Origin: Chloracidobacterium sp.
GTDB taxonomy: Bacteria > Acidobacteriota > Blastocatellia > Pyrinomonadales > Pyrinomonadaceae
Assembly: GCA_016715795.1 (NCBI GenBank)
Contig: JADJXP010000002.1
Span: 124,001 to 188,000, forward strand
Direction: 5' to 3'
DNA: 64,000 bases
The position numbers and the translations under genes are program-made. Each line of letters starts with the position of its first letter. The first letter of the stretch is position 1. The notes below the pieces were generated by a model. The model was not told the DNA's origin. It did not search any database and saw only the letters and a program-made list of their open reading frames with translations. Below are positions 1 to 8,885 of this stretch, one piece after another.

Positions 1-1
1 T

Positions 2-991
2 CATCATCTTGCAAAGCATTACCAATTCCCCGACGGCATTGTGAATGAGCTCGGCCCTGCACGAATGCCGGGTGAAGAACTCGAGCAGCATCATTGGGAC
101 GTAGCCTGTTCCGCCCAAAAGGCTCTTGAGGAGACGGCTCTTTACCTCGTGCGAAAGATCCACGAAATGACCGGCGAAGAGAACCTCTGTATGGCCGGCG
201 GCGTGGCGTTCAACTCGGTAATGAACGGCCGCATTTTTCATGAGACTCCGTTCAAGCGCTTCTTTGTCCAGCCCGCTGCTGGCGACGCAGGCTGCTCGGT
301 CGGGGCGGCATATTATGTTTGGAATCAGATACTTGGCCGGCCGAGATCGTTTGTTATGGACAATGCCTATTACGGCCCGGGCTTTACGAACGACGAATGT
401 CGCGCCGCCCTGGACGAGGCAGGCCTGAAGTACGAAACGCTCAAGGACGATGCACTGTTGCCGCAGCTGGCAATGATGATCTCAGAGGGGGCGATCGTCG
501 GGTGGTTCAACGGGCGAATGGAACTCGGTCCGCGTGCGTTGGGTGCTCGCTCGTTCCTTGCTGACCCGCGACGCGCGGACATGCGCGAGATACTGAATAA
601 AAAGGTAAAATTGCGCGAGTGGTTTCGGCCGCTTGCGCCCTCGATGCACGAAGAGGCTGCGACCGACGTATTCGGCGTCGAACATCACGATCCGTTCATG
701 ATCACTGTGATCGCGGTCGCCGACGATTATAAAGAAAAGATACCGGCGGTCGTTCACGTTGACGGCACCGCGAGGCCCCAGATGGTGAGCAAGACAGCGA
801 ACCCGCGATACTGGAAGTTGATAGACGAATTCAAAAAACGTACGGGCGTGCCGATCCTGCTCAATACGTCATTTAACGTGCAGGAACCGATCGTCTGCAC
901 ACCGCAGGACGCCGTCAATACATATCGAAAGGCTGATTTTGATGCGCTTGTGCTTGAGAACAACCTCGTGGTCCGGGAGGACTCGGTGTAG
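2..991 (+). CDS. Carbamoyltransferase, NodU/CmcH family (5' truncated by window edge)
   Basis: The reading frame is open from the first bases, so the start lies outside the window; about 330 C-terminal residues are visible. Family members transfer a carbamoyl group from carbamoyl phosphate to hydroxyls of sugars or antibiotics. Visible family features are the MAGGVAFNSV segment of the Kae1-like domain, GDAGCSVGAAYY, and the C-terminal domain with ELGPRALGARSFLADPR and ILLNTSFNVQEPIV. The TAG stop abuts the ATG of the next gene, so it is the first visible gene of a plus-strand operon with a membrane protein, asparagine synthase and methyltransferase, which suggests modification of an exported polysaccharide. 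The substrate cannot be told from sequence. Confidence 0.9.
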   Translation, partial: HHLAKHYQFPDGIVNELGPARMPGEELEQHHWDVACSAQKALEETALYLVRKIHEMTGEENLCMAGGVAFNSVMNGRIFHETPFKRFFVQPAAGDAGCSVGAAYYVWNQILGRPRSFVMDNAYYGPGFTNDECRAALDEAGLKYETLKDDALLPQLAMMISEGAIVGWFNGRMELGPRALGARSFLADPRRADMREILNKKVKLREWFRPLAPSMHEEAATDVFGVEHHDPFMITVIAVADDYKEKIPAVVHVDGTARPQMVSKTANPRYWKLIDEFKKRTGVPILLNTSFNVQEPIVCTPQDAVNTYRKADFDALVLENNLVVREDSV

Positions 992-2359
992 ATGCGAAAC
1001 GCATTCTTACGCATAACGTGCCTGCTGGTCATTGGCGTTGCGGCGTTCGCAGTGCCGTTTCCTGAGGGTGCGATCGCACTGGGCGTCGTGCTCATTTCCT
1101 CGACGGCGTTTGTTCTCGGTTTTCGACGGGCCGCTTCTGACGACAAGGAGTTCATAACAACGATCTTCCTAGTGGCGTTGGCCCTTAGGATGGCGTTTGG
1201 CATCTTCATCCATGTCTTTGACCTGCGGCCGTTCTTTGGCGGCGACGCCCTTGCTTATGACATCAACGGCAACATCATGGCCAACGCCTGGCTTGGCCGT
1301 GGTGAGGTCGAGGGCGTGCTCGCATACCAGACCCAGCCGGCGAGCGGTGCGGGCTGGGGAATGAACTATCTGACGGCCTTTATCTATCTGCTTGTCGGGC
1401 GAAACATCTTCGCGGCACAGTCGTTTATAGCCGTCGTCGGTGCGGCGACCGCGCCGATGGTCTATTTTTGTGCGCTCAAGATCTTTAGCAACAGGAATGT
1501 CGCCAAGGCTTCGGCCATCGCAATCGCCGTCTTTCCGTCGTTTGTTATTTGGTCGGGCCAGCTGCTCAAGGACGGCCTCATCATCTTCCTGCTCGTAACA
1601 GCGATGACAATGGTGATGGAGTTGCAGAAGAAGGTTTCGTACGGCACGATGGCCGCACTCGTATTCTCGCTGTTCGGCATCCTGTCGTTGCGGTTTTATA
1701 TCTTTTACATGGTGCTGGTGGCGGTGGGCGGCAGTTTCGTGATCGGAATGTCAACGAGCAACCGCTCCGTTATGCGCCGAACGCTCGTGCTGGTGGGACT
1801 TGGCGTCGCACTCACGTACCTCGGAGTTATGCGCAACGCGACGGTCGAGTATGAGGTATTCGGCAATCTCTCGCGCGTGCAGAGCAGCCGTATGGACCTC
1901 GCCCGCGCCGCGGAATCAGGGTTTAATGAGGAATCTGACGTGTCGACGACCGAAGGTGCCCTTTCTGCGATACCTATCGGCTTTGCATATCTAATGTTCG
2001 CCCCATTTCCATGGCAGGCGGCTAACCTTCGGCAAGCGATCACGATACCCGAAGTGCTCGTTTGGTGGGCGATGATGCCGTTGCTGGTAGTGGGCCTCGC
2101 ATATACGATCAAAAACCGGTTGCGAAATGCATTTCCGATCCTGATCTTCAGCCTGCTGCTCACCCTGGCTTATTCGATCTTTCAGGGTAACGTCGGCACG
2201 GCATATCGCCAGCGAACTCAGATACAGGTATTCCTCTTCATACTCATCGGCGTTGGCTGGACCGTTTATCGGGAACGCAAGGAGAATGAGCGTATCATTC
2301 GAGCTGAGTCGCAGCGGCGTGTGAACGCCCAGCTGCGCGGCCTCGCCCAGAGAACTTGA
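992..2359 (+). CDS. Polytopic membrane protein, probable GT-C type glycosyltransferase
   Basis: This 455-residue protein has about ten hydrophobic segments and a short charged C-terminal tail. After the second or third segment comes a loop FFGGDALAYDINGNIMA, an acidic loop in the place where GT-C (ArnT/PMT-like) transferases carry catalytic acid residues. A stretch near residues 155-205 resembles the membrane core of the same superfamily. The start directly follows the stop of the carbamoyltransferase, and the stop is one base before asparagine synthase, so translation is probably coupled. A role in sugar transfer or polymer assembly at the membrane is inferred from topology and neighbours; an O-antigen polymerase-like function is the main alternative. 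Confidence 0.65.
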   Translation: MRNAFLRITCLLVIGVAAFAVPFPEGAIALGVVLISSTAFVLGFRRAASDDKEFITTIFLVALALRMAFGIFIHVFDLRPFFGGDALAYDINGNIMANAWLGRGEVEGVLAYQTQPASGAGWGMNYLTAFIYLLVGRNIFAAQSFIAVVGAATAPMVYFCALKIFSNRNVAKASAIAIAVFPSFVIWSGQLLKDGLIIFLLVTAMTMVMELQKKVSYGTMAALVFSLFGILSLRFYIFYMVLVAVGGSFVIGMSTSNRSVMRRTLVLVGLGVALTYLGVMRNATVEYEVFGNLSRVQSSRMDLARAAESGFNEESDVSTTEGALSAIPIGFAYLMFAPFPWQAANLRQAITIPEVLVWWAMMPLLVVGLAYTIKNRLRNAFPILIFSLLLTLAYSIFQGNVGTAYRQRTQIQVFLFILIGVGWTVYRERKENERIIRAESQRRVNAQLRGLAQRT

Positions 2360-2360
2360 G

Positions 2361-4247
2361 ATGTGCGGTATTACCGGATATGTGAACGCGAACGGCTCGC
2401 CCGTTGACCGCTCGCTGCTTGAGCGGATGAACGGCGCGATCCTGCATCGCGGGCCGGACGAGGACGGCTTTCACATTCACGAGAGTGTTGGCCTCGCAAT
2501 GCGTCGGCTCGCGATCATCGACCTCGCCAGCGGGCAGCAGCCGATGTATAACGAGGACCGCACAATGGCACTCGTATTCAATGGTGAGATCTACAACTAT
2601 CAGGAACTTCGCGAAGGGCTGATCGCACGCGGTCACAAGCTCCGGACAAAAAGCGACACTGAGGCTGTCGTCATTCTATATGACGAATACGGCCCGGATT
2701 GCCTACAGCATCTGCGCGGCATGTTTGCCTTCGCGATCTGGGACGCGCGTGATCAATCGCTCTTCCTGGCCCGTGATCGCGTCGGCAAAAAGCCGATCCT
2801 GTATTCGCATCAGTCGAACGGTGACCTGATCTTTGCCTCAGAATTTACCGCGTTGCTTGAGCATCCGTCCGTCTCGCGTGACGTCGACCACGAGGCCATT
2901 GACAGCTACATGTCATACCTCTGCGTCCCCGCACCGCAGACGGCGTTCAAGGCGATCAGGAAACTCGAGCCGGGCCACTGGCTGAAATGGAAGGGTGGGC
3001 AGGTCGAGACAAAACGCTATTGGCTGCCCAATTTCTCAAAGAAGATAAAGATCTCTGAGAAAGAAGCCATCGAGGAGACGACACGCATCCTTCGCGAATC
3101 AACGCGGCTGAGGATGATCTCAGAGGTGCCGTTGGGAGCGTTCCTCTCGGGCGGCGTCGATTCGTCCGCGGTCGTCGCGTTGATGGCCCAGGAGAGCGAC
3201 CAGCCGGTCAAGACATTCTCCATCGGCTTCGAAGAAGAAGATTTCAGCGAACTAAAGTACGCCCGCCGCGTTGCCGAGCACGTCGGGGCCGAGTATCACG
3301 AATTCATCGTTCGCCCGAACGCCCTCGAAGTGCTGCCGACGCTCGTCGAACACTACGGCGAGCCGTATGCCGACTCGTCGGCAATACCGACGTATTACGT
3401 CTCAAAGGAAACACGCAAACACGTCACCGTGGCCCTCAACGGTGACGGCGGTGATGAGAGTTTCGCAGGTTATGAGCGGTACATGGCGATGGAGATCGCG
3501 GATATGTACCGCAGCATTCCACGGCCGCTGCGAAAGCTGCTTATCGAAGGGCCGGTCAATCTGCTGCCGTCCTCTGAGTTAAAAAAGACGCGTATTCGTG
3601 ACGTTCAGCGATTTTTTACGTCAGCGAACGAGGGCCGAAAGGAAAGGTATTTTCGCTGGATGTCCACCTTCAAGCCTGCGGTAAAGCCCGCGCTTTACAC
3701 CGACAATTTTGCTCATGCGGTCGCGGGCCAGCAGGCCTCGCATTTTCTTGATGACTGGTTTGATCGTGCCAATGGCTCAGGCATTCTAGACGCCACGCTG
3801 CTGACCGACCAGATGACGTACCTGCCGAACGACCTGCTCGTAAAGGTCGATATCGCGTCGATGGCCAATTCGCTCGAGGCACGTTCGCCATTTCTCGATC
3901 ACAAACTGATCGAGTTTGCCGCGAGTCTGCCGGAAAACATCAAGATGAACCGGCTCAGGACAAAGTACCTATTGAAAAAGGTTGCTGCCCGGCTGGTTCC
4001 TTCCGAGGTCATCTACCGCCGCAAAATGGGTTTCGGCGTGCCCGTCGGCCGGTGGCTGCGAGGCGAGATGAAAGGCTTCCTCCGCGAGGTGCTGCTGTCC
4101 GAAAGCTCGCTAAAACGTGGCATCGTCCGGCCCGAGATGCTCCGCCGATACGTCGATGAGCATATCGAGGGCAAATTCGACCATTCGTTCCAGGTCTGGA
4201 CGCTGCTGATGCTGGAGCTGTGGTATCAACGGTTCATTGATCGGTAG
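2361..4247 (+). CDS. asnB: Asparagine synthase (glutamine-hydrolysing)
   Basis: A 628-residue protein with both AsnB domains. The N-terminal class II glutamine amidotransferase domain starts with the catalytic Cys2 (MCGITGY) and contains LHRGPDEDG, LAIIDL and FNGEIYNY. The synthetase domain has the pyrophosphate loop SGGVDSS at about residues 263-269 and NGDGGDE further on. It makes asparagine, or amidates a related carboxylate, from aspartate, glutamine and ATP. AsnB paralogues of this length are frequent in exopolysaccharide clusters, and the position one base after the GT-C-like gene supports such a role here rather than bulk asparagine supply. Confidence 0.93.
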   Translation: MCGITGYVNANGSPVDRSLLERMNGAILHRGPDEDGFHIHESVGLAMRRLAIIDLASGQQPMYNEDRTMALVFNGEIYNYQELREGLIARGHKLRTKSDTEAVVILYDEYGPDCLQHLRGMFAFAIWDARDQSLFLARDRVGKKPILYSHQSNGDLIFASEFTALLEHPSVSRDVDHEAIDSYMSYLCVPAPQTAFKAIRKLEPGHWLKWKGGQVETKRYWLPNFSKKIKISEKEAIEETTRILRESTRLRMISEVPLGAFLSGGVDSSAVVALMAQESDQPVKTFSIGFEEEDFSELKYARRVAEHVGAEYHEFIVRPNALEVLPTLVEHYGEPYADSSAIPTYYVSKETRKHVTVALNGDGGDESFAGYERYMAMEIADMYRSIPRPLRKLLIEGPVNLLPSSELKKTRIRDVQRFFTSANEGRKERYFRWMSTFKPAVKPALYTDNFAHAVAGQQASHFLDDWFDRANGSGILDATLLTDQMTYLPNDLLVKVDIASMANSLEARSPFLDHKLIEFAASLPENIKMNRLRTKYLLKKVAARLVPSEVIYRRKMGFGVPVGRWLRGEMKGFLREVLLSESSLKRGIVRPEMLRRYVDEHIEGKFDHSFQVWTLLMLELWYQRFIDR

Positions 4248-4261
4248 CCAGACCTCGGCGT

Positions 4262-4340
4262 TCTCTGCGAAACTCCTCTGCGTCGTCTGCGTGGAACGAT
4301 ATGGCAGCCGGATTCCACGCAGAGGATACCGAGTTCAGCC
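4262..4340. repeat. Palindromic element, word CTCTGCGTGGAA
   Basis: The asnB-methyltransferase gap contains iterated words of the type CTCTGCG. There is a perfect 11-bp inverted pair TCTGCGTGGAA (4286-4296) and TTCCACGCAGA (4313-4323), with further imperfect copies on both sides. It belongs to the set of junction elements seen across this window. Confidence 0.7.
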
Positions 4341-4361
4341 GCAGTGGAACGCAGGGTCGAG

Positions 4362-5204
4362 ATGACTGATTCCCTCAAACAAGCAAATATCGATACCGCC
4401 GTGGTCGCAGGCTTTGGTGACGAATGGTCGCGGTTTGACCAGTCGGCGTTGAGCGAAGAAGAACTTGGACGGATGTTTGATAACTATTTCAGCATCTTTC
4501 CGTGGGAACGGTTGCCTGCCGACGCAGTCGGATTCGATCTCGGCTGCGGCAGCGGCCGGTGGGCAAAGCAGGTCGCGCCGCGTGTCGGCAAGCTCTATTT
4601 GTTCGATCCGAGCGAAGATGCGCTGAACGTCGCGAAGAGAAATCTTGCTGGGGTGCCGAATGTCGAATTCGCCCTTGCCGGTGCCGACAACATTCCGCTC
4701 GACGATGGGTTGTGTGATTTTGGCTACAGCCTCGGCGTGCTGCACCACATCCCCGATACCGAGGCCGGAATGCGTGCCTGCGTCGGTAAGCTCAAGCCCG
4801 GCGCGCCGTTCCTCGTGTATCTCTACTACAATTTCGACAACCGACCGGCGTGGTTTCGGCTGATCTGGCGAATGAGTAACGCCATTCGCGGCATCGTCTG
4901 CCGCTTGCCGCATAGCGTCAGATTTGTGATCAGCCAGGTGTTCGCGTTGCTTTTGTATTGGCCGATGGCACGGGCCGCACGGCTGCTGGAAAAGCTCGGC
5001 ATGAACGTCGCTGGTTTTCCGCTATCACAATACCGTAACAACAGCTTTTACGTAATGCGCAATGACGCGTTGGACCGCTTTGGCACGCGGCTGGAGCAGC
5101 GTTTCTCAAAGGCCGAGATCGAAGCGATGATGCGGCGATGCGGCATTGCCGAGATAACATTCAGCACGACGTCGTTCTGGACGGCGGTCGGATTTAAGGA
5201 ATAG
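4362..5204 (+). CDS. SAM-dependent methyltransferase, class I
   Basis: About 280 residues with a Rossmann-type methyltransferase core. Motif I is FDLGCGSGRWAKQ near residues 58-70, an acidic loop LFDPSEDAL follows, and the motif IV/post-I region is YSLGVLHHIPD. The C-terminal half contains a helical, partly hydrophobic region. I chose the ATG at 4362, preceded by AGGG; a GTG at 4344 in frame would add six residues. The acceptor is unknown. As the last gene of the polysaccharide-type operon it may methylate a sugar or lipid-linked intermediate. Confidence 0.85.
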   Translation: MTDSLKQANIDTAVVAGFGDEWSRFDQSALSEEELGRMFDNYFSIFPWERLPADAVGFDLGCGSGRWAKQVAPRVGKLYLFDPSEDALNVAKRNLAGVPNVEFALAGADNIPLDDGLCDFGYSLGVLHHIPDTEAGMRACVGKLKPGAPFLVYLYYNFDNRPAWFRLIWRMSNAIRGIVCRLPHSVRFVISQVFALLLYWPMARAARLLEKLGMNVAGFPLSQYRNNSFYVMRNDALDRFGTRLEQRFSKAEIEAMMRRCGIAEITFSTTSFWTAVGFKE

Positions 5205-5256
5205 CGGCGGTGTTTCGTGTTAGAATGGCTCGTTCCTCGAACCCGCAAAATGACTT

Positions 5257-5952
5257 ATGAGATACTGCCCCGTTTGCAACAAGCTCTTTGACGAAGACAT
5301 CATCAAATACTGCACCGTTGACGGCACGGAATTGATCGATGGTGACCCACCGACGTTTAGCGCGATCCCGAGCGAAGAAGATGACCTCGGCCAGGAGACA
5401 GTGATCCGCCGTCGGCCAGATCCGGCCATGGGCGAGCCGGGCAGCGGCGAGAGGATCGTGATACCAACATCATCGCCTCGCGAACAGCAGGTCAGGCAGC
5501 GTCCGGCAACGACCTATTATCCGCCGCCGCCGCCACCGCCAAACACGGCAAAGACAGTCGTGCTGACGATCCTCGGAACGGTGTTTGTCCTCGGCTGTGG
5601 TGCATTCATGTTTTGGCTGCTTCAGAAGGACGCTCCGGCAAACGCGAACAATATCAACACCAGTCCGCCAAACGCGAATCTCAACGCCAACTTTGATTCG
5701 AATTTCAACTTCAACATGAATGCGAACTTCAATTCGAATCTCAACACCAATTTCAATCTTAATCTGAACGCAAACACCCGGCCGTCCCCGACACCCCGAA
5801 TGTCGCCGATCCCAACGCCGACGCCCATCGTGCCGCCATCGCCGACGCCCGTCCGGCCACCGACGAACGGGAATAGGCCTGTCAACGCACCGACGCCACG
5901 AACCGGCCCACGTCCGCCGACCGTGTCGAACAGACCGGCGAATGGTAACTAA
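5257..5952 (+). CDS. Zinc-ribbon, single-pass membrane protein with Asn-rich and Pro/Thr-rich tail
   Basis: Domain order in 231 residues: an N-terminal ribbon-like YCPVCNKLFDEDIIKYC with CxxC and a third Cys followed by VDGTEL, an acidic linker, a Pro run, one transmembrane helix (about 97-122), then an Asn/Phe/Leu repeat tract of NxNxNF type (about 130-165) and a Pro/Thr/Asn-rich tail. Only three cysteines are present, so if zinc is bound the fourth ligand is elsewhere. CPxC...YC.xDGTxL heads are common in acidobacterial membrane proteins. The tail is probably outside the membrane. Function unknown. Confidence 0.75.
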   Translation: MRYCPVCNKLFDEDIIKYCTVDGTELIDGDPPTFSAIPSEEDDLGQETVIRRRPDPAMGEPGSGERIVIPTSSPREQQVRQRPATTYYPPPPPPPNTAKTVVLTILGTVFVLGCGAFMFWLLQKDAPANANNINTSPPNANLNANFDSNFNFNMNANFNSNLNTNFNLNLNANTRPSPTPRMSPIPTPTPIVPPSPTPVRPPTNGNRPVNAPTPRTGPRPPTVSNRPANGN

Positions 5953-5963
5953 GAACTGGGGAC

Positions 5964-7334
5964 CTAATCTTCAGTTCTAGCGACGGCGAGCTCGACGGCG
6001 CGGCGCGGATCGATGACGCCCCAGCCTTGGCGGTCGATCTCGTAATGCGGCAAGCGTTCGGCTGTTGAGATGAGGATGTGTTTTATCTCGGAGGGCGTAA
6101 GGGTTGGGTCGGCTTCGAGAAGCTGCGCGGCTACCGATGAGACGATCGGTGCGGAGAATGACGTGCCGTCCACATACTTGTAGTTTTTCGTGATCACATT
6201 CTCACGCCGTATTTTGAGCGTGATGATCTGCCTGATGCTGTGGACCGGACGGTCGAGGGCAGCATCGAGTTCTGGGTCGACACCAGTGCTTTCGCGGATG
6301 ATGTCGTAAAGGTCGCTGTCGCTGCTCTTATCGAGTTTTTCGAGCAGTTCGGCCTGTTGTGCGGTTGGCGTGTTCGGCAATATCGGTGCCGGTATCCAGA
6401 TCGACGACGCGATTACCTCGGGCTTTTGCAGGCCGTCGATGGTCGGGCCGTATGACGAACGATACATTCCACGGCGTGCGCGATTTATCGAATTGTCATC
6501 GTCCAGTCCGCCAACGGCGATACACGATGGTGCGCTTGCGGGCGGCACGACAGGATGGCCCGGCAGATGGCCTGAGTTGCCGGCCGCACATACGACCGTT
6601 ATGCCCGCCGCCGAACATTCCTCGACCGCTTGCGACAGCGGGTCGTGCAGATAGCTCGCCTCGTCGTCACCGCCCGCGGAAATATTGACAATACGTATGT
6701 TGTGACGCTTGCGGTTTTCGAGGACCCATGTCAGGCCGTCGAGGATGTTCTGGTCGGTGATGCGCCCGGTCTTAGCCAGTTTGATCAGCACGACATCGGC
6801 GTCCGGCGCGATTCCGCGATAAAAGCCATTCGACAACGAGCCGTTGCCCGCAGCCACGACCGAGGTCATCATGCCGTGCCAACTCGCCACGTCAGGCTCG
6901 AGCAGAGACGACATATCACCGTCGGCATCAAGCAGATTTCGATACGCGACAATGCGGTTGACCGGCGTGGTCAGATCGACGTGCGGATAAAAGCCCGAGT
7001 CAAGAAATGCGATGGTCACGCCCTTGCCGGTGAACTGCGGATCGGCGTCGAGCCTGAGCGGCGTCGAGAGCACATGCGAGCCGTCCTTTTGAACGGCGGC
7101 GTCCTTGATTATCTGGTCTTTTGCCCTCTCAAACAGCCGTGCGCACCGCTCGCAGACCTCGCTGAGATGATCCGAGCTTGGAGCGTTCGCCCGGATCAGT
7201 TTTTGAAGATCGTCCGGCATCAGAGCGAGCTCCACAAACCCATCGGTCACTGAGCGCGAGCATACCGGGCATGCTCCGGCCACGGCGAGAGCAGTGCTGT
7301 TCGTTGAGAAAATTGCCGATTCGTGAGGTGTCAT
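5964..7334 (-). CDS. S8 family serine peptidase (subtilase) with N-terminal double CxxC head
   Basis: A 456-residue subtilisin-fold peptidase. The triad is Asp112 (AFLDSGFYPH), His153 (WHGMMTSVVAAG) and Ser392 (GTSFSAP), with oxyanion Asn253 (AAGNSG), so it should be active. About 70 residues are inserted between the strand after Asn253 and the Ser motif. There is no signal peptide. The N-terminus instead has ACPVC (22, 25) and CERC (61, 64), spaced like a zinc-binding treble clef or rubredoxin-type knuckle. This suggests a cytoplasmic enzyme with a metal-binding head. The convergent neighbour ends 11 bases away. Confidence 0.88.
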   Translation of the reverse strand: MTPHESAIFSTNSTALAVAGACPVCSRSVTDGFVELALMPDDLQKLIRANAPSSDHLSEVCERCARLFERAKDQIIKDAAVQKDGSHVLSTPLRLDADPQFTGKGVTIAFLDSGFYPHVDLTTPVNRIVAYRNLLDADGDMSSLLEPDVASWHGMMTSVVAAGNGSLSNGFYRGIAPDADVVLIKLAKTGRITDQNILDGLTWVLENRKRHNIRIVNISAGGDDEASYLHDPLSQAVEECSAAGITVVCAAGNSGHLPGHPVVPPASAPSCIAVGGLDDDNSINRARRGMYRSSYGPTIDGLQKPEVIASSIWIPAPILPNTPTAQQAELLEKLDKSSDSDLYDIIRESTGVDPELDAALDRPVHSIRQIITLKIRRENVITKNYKYVDGTSFSAPIVSSVAAQLLEADPTLTPSEIKHILISTAERLPHYEIDRQGWGVIDPRRAVELAVARTED

Positions 7335-7381
7335 CGTCGGATTTTAAGTTTTTCATACACAATAGTTAAAATCAAAAAGAT

Positions 7382-7476
7382 ATTAACCGCGAAACACGCG
7401 AAGAACGCTAAATACGGACTGAGCAACTCCGTAGTTAACAATCTCTTTAGTGGTTTTCGCGTATTTCGCGGTTAAT
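7382..7476. repeat. REPIN-like palindromic element, word ACCGCGAAA
   Basis: Imperfect inverted arms of about 31 bp (7382-7412 and 7446-7476) carry the word TTAACCGCGAAA plus ACGCGAA and CTAAA, enclosing about 33 bp. The right arm ends seven bases before the patatin start and is followed by TTCTTCTT. The same arm and the same CTTCTT flank precede the racemase at 12785. Confidence 0.85.
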
Positions 7477-7483
7477 TCTTCTT

Positions 7484-8254
7484 ATGAAGATCGGTTTGGC
7501 ATTGTCGGGTGGCGGAGCACGCGGATTTGCCCACATTGGCGCGATGAAAGTTTTGGCTGAGCATGATGTGCCGGTCGATTTGATCGCCGGTACCTCCGCC
7601 GGCTCGATCATCGGCGGTGCTCTGGCGGCCGGAATGTCGATTAGCGAGGTAGAGACGATGGCAGCCGCGGCCCGTTGGCGTGACCTCGCCCGCCCGTCGC
7701 TGCCGATCGGCGGACTGCTCTCGAACGAACCGATGGGCGGTTTTCTACGGCGCCATTTTCCGGTGGACAGATTCGAGGACCTAAAGAGACCGTTCACCGC
7801 TGCGGCATTCGATCTCGGGACAAACACGCCGGTTTTGCTGAGCAAACGAGGCGATCTCATCACCGCGATCCGCGCAAGCTGCGCCGTTCCGGGCATCTTT
7901 TCGCCGGTGCGCGATGAGCAGCGGCGAATGTTGATCGACGGCGGCGTTGTCTCGCCGCTTCCTGTTCAGACCGTGCGCGCGATGGGCGCCGGCGTCGTTA
8001 TCGCTATCGACCTGATCTCGTGCGGGGCAACTTTCCGCACAAGCTCAAAGACCGGTTTCGGCGTGCTGATACAAGGTGCGTTGGCTCTGCTAAAGGTCGT
8101 TGCGACTGCCGAGCAGCGGGCCGCCGACATCGTCGTCGCCCCCGCCATCGCACACCTTCGTCCCGACCAGATCGGCAAGCGTGAAGAGTTCATTGCTCTG
8201 GGCGAGGCGGCGGCCAGAGAGAAGATAGCCGATATCCTCAGACTTATCGCGTAA
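7484..8254 (+). CDS. Patatin-like phospholipase, RssA type
   Basis: A 256-residue patatin-fold hydrolase. The oxyanion loop SGGGARGFAHIG is at residues 8-19, the nucleophile elbow GTSAGS has Ser38, and the dyad Asp is Asp152 in LIDGG. These proteins hydrolyse acyl esters of phospholipids using a Ser-Asp dyad. No signal peptide or membrane segment is seen, as in RssA. The ATG follows the palindromic element at 7382-7476 within a few bases, so the 5' leader is essentially the repeat, and no clear Shine-Dalgarno is visible. Confidence 0.9.
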   Translation: MKIGLALSGGGARGFAHIGAMKVLAEHDVPVDLIAGTSAGSIIGGALAAGMSISEVETMAAAARWRDLARPSLPIGGLLSNEPMGGFLRRHFPVDRFEDLKRPFTAAAFDLGTNTPVLLSKRGDLITAIRASCAVPGIFSPVRDEQRRMLIDGGVVSPLPVQTVRAMGAGVVIAIDLISCGATFRTSSKTGFGVLIQGALALLKVVATAEQRAADIVVAPAIAHLRPDQIGKREEFIALGEAAAREKIADILRLIA

Positions 8255-8518
8255 AAAAGGGCATTTTCTGCTTGCAAGCTGCGCGCGTTACGTGCATCAT
8301 TATCACTGTTAGTCCTGCTCTCGCGCATCAACGGTGATGCGCCCCGATCGTAGTATTTAGGTTCGACGGCGTTTTGGAAGGCATGAGGGTTGGTTTGTTT
8401 TTTGGTTTTTGAAGCTTCCGAGGCGTGATAATTCAGGGGCGACCGTTACCCCGAACTCCACAGTCCTGCCCAGAAACTTCTTTGCAATCCCTCAGGAGGG
8501 GACAGTTAGAATATTTTT
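8255..8518. other. 264-bp spacer before the RRM gene
   Basis: Contains a perfect hairpin GCGCATCA/TGATGCGC (8323-8330, 8335-8342) without a T-run, a T/G-rich tract, a possible -10 TGATAAT near 8427, a GGGG...CCCC hairpin near 8438, and AGGAGGGG (8494-8501) lying 17 bases before the first ATG of the RRM gene. It probably holds that gene's promoter and a structured leader. Confidence 0.4.
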
Positions 8519-8830
8519 ATGTCAATGAAACTTTACGTAGGAAACCTCTCATTCCAGACCTCGGGCCACGAGCTTGAGGAGCTGTTTGCCGGAATTGGCG
8601 CGGTCGAGTCGGCCACGGTCGTCGAAGATCGCGAGACGGGCCGCTCACGCGGTTTCGGCTTTGTCGAAATGGCGAATAACGAAGATGGCGACAAGGCTAT
8701 CGCCGAACTCAACGGCACCGAATTCATGGGCCGCGAGATCAAGGTCAACCAGGCCAAGCCCCGCGAAGACCGCGGACGCGGTGCCGGTGGCGGCGGCGGC
8801 TACGGCGGCTTCCAGGGCAACCGCTGGTAA
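8519..8830 (+). CDS. Single-RRM RNA-binding protein with Gly-rich tail
   Basis: A 103-residue protein with one RRM: RNP2 LYVGNL near residues 5-10 and RNP1 RGFGFVEM near 43-50, then a short Arg/Gly-rich tail ending in GGFQGNRW. This is the architecture of cyanobacterial and acidobacterial Rbp proteins, which bind RNA and are often cold-responsive. Two ATGs (8519 and 8525) are possible. The Shine-Dalgarno-like AGGAGGGG is further away than usual, so leader structure may control initiation. A strong terminator follows. Confidence 0.93.
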   Translation: MSMKLYVGNLSFQTSGHELEELFAGIGAVESATVVEDRETGRSRGFGFVEMANNEDGDKAIAELNGTEFMGREIKVNQAKPREDRGRGAGGGGGYGGFQGNRW

Positions 8831-8849
8831 GCAACGGTTTTCTAAAAGC

Positions 8850-8881
8850 AAATGCCCGGGACCTCGGTTCCGGGCATTTTT
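8850..8881 (+). terminator. Rho-independent terminator, bidirectional
   Basis: Ten-bp stem AAATGCCCGG/CCGGGCATTT (8850-8859, 8870-8879) with a 10-nt loop and a T-run. The A-rich bases upstream let it also serve the convergent gene ending at 8886. Confidence 0.88.
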
Positions 8882-8885
8882 GTGT

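Noticed and set aside
6630..7253. A 207-codon plus-strand frame
   Set aside because: Antisense to the subtilase, whose catalytic motifs are intact; no Shine-Dalgarno or known motif.
8323..8342. Hairpin GCGCATCA/TGATGCGC as patatin terminator
   Set aside because: No T-run follows, so it is not a standard terminator.
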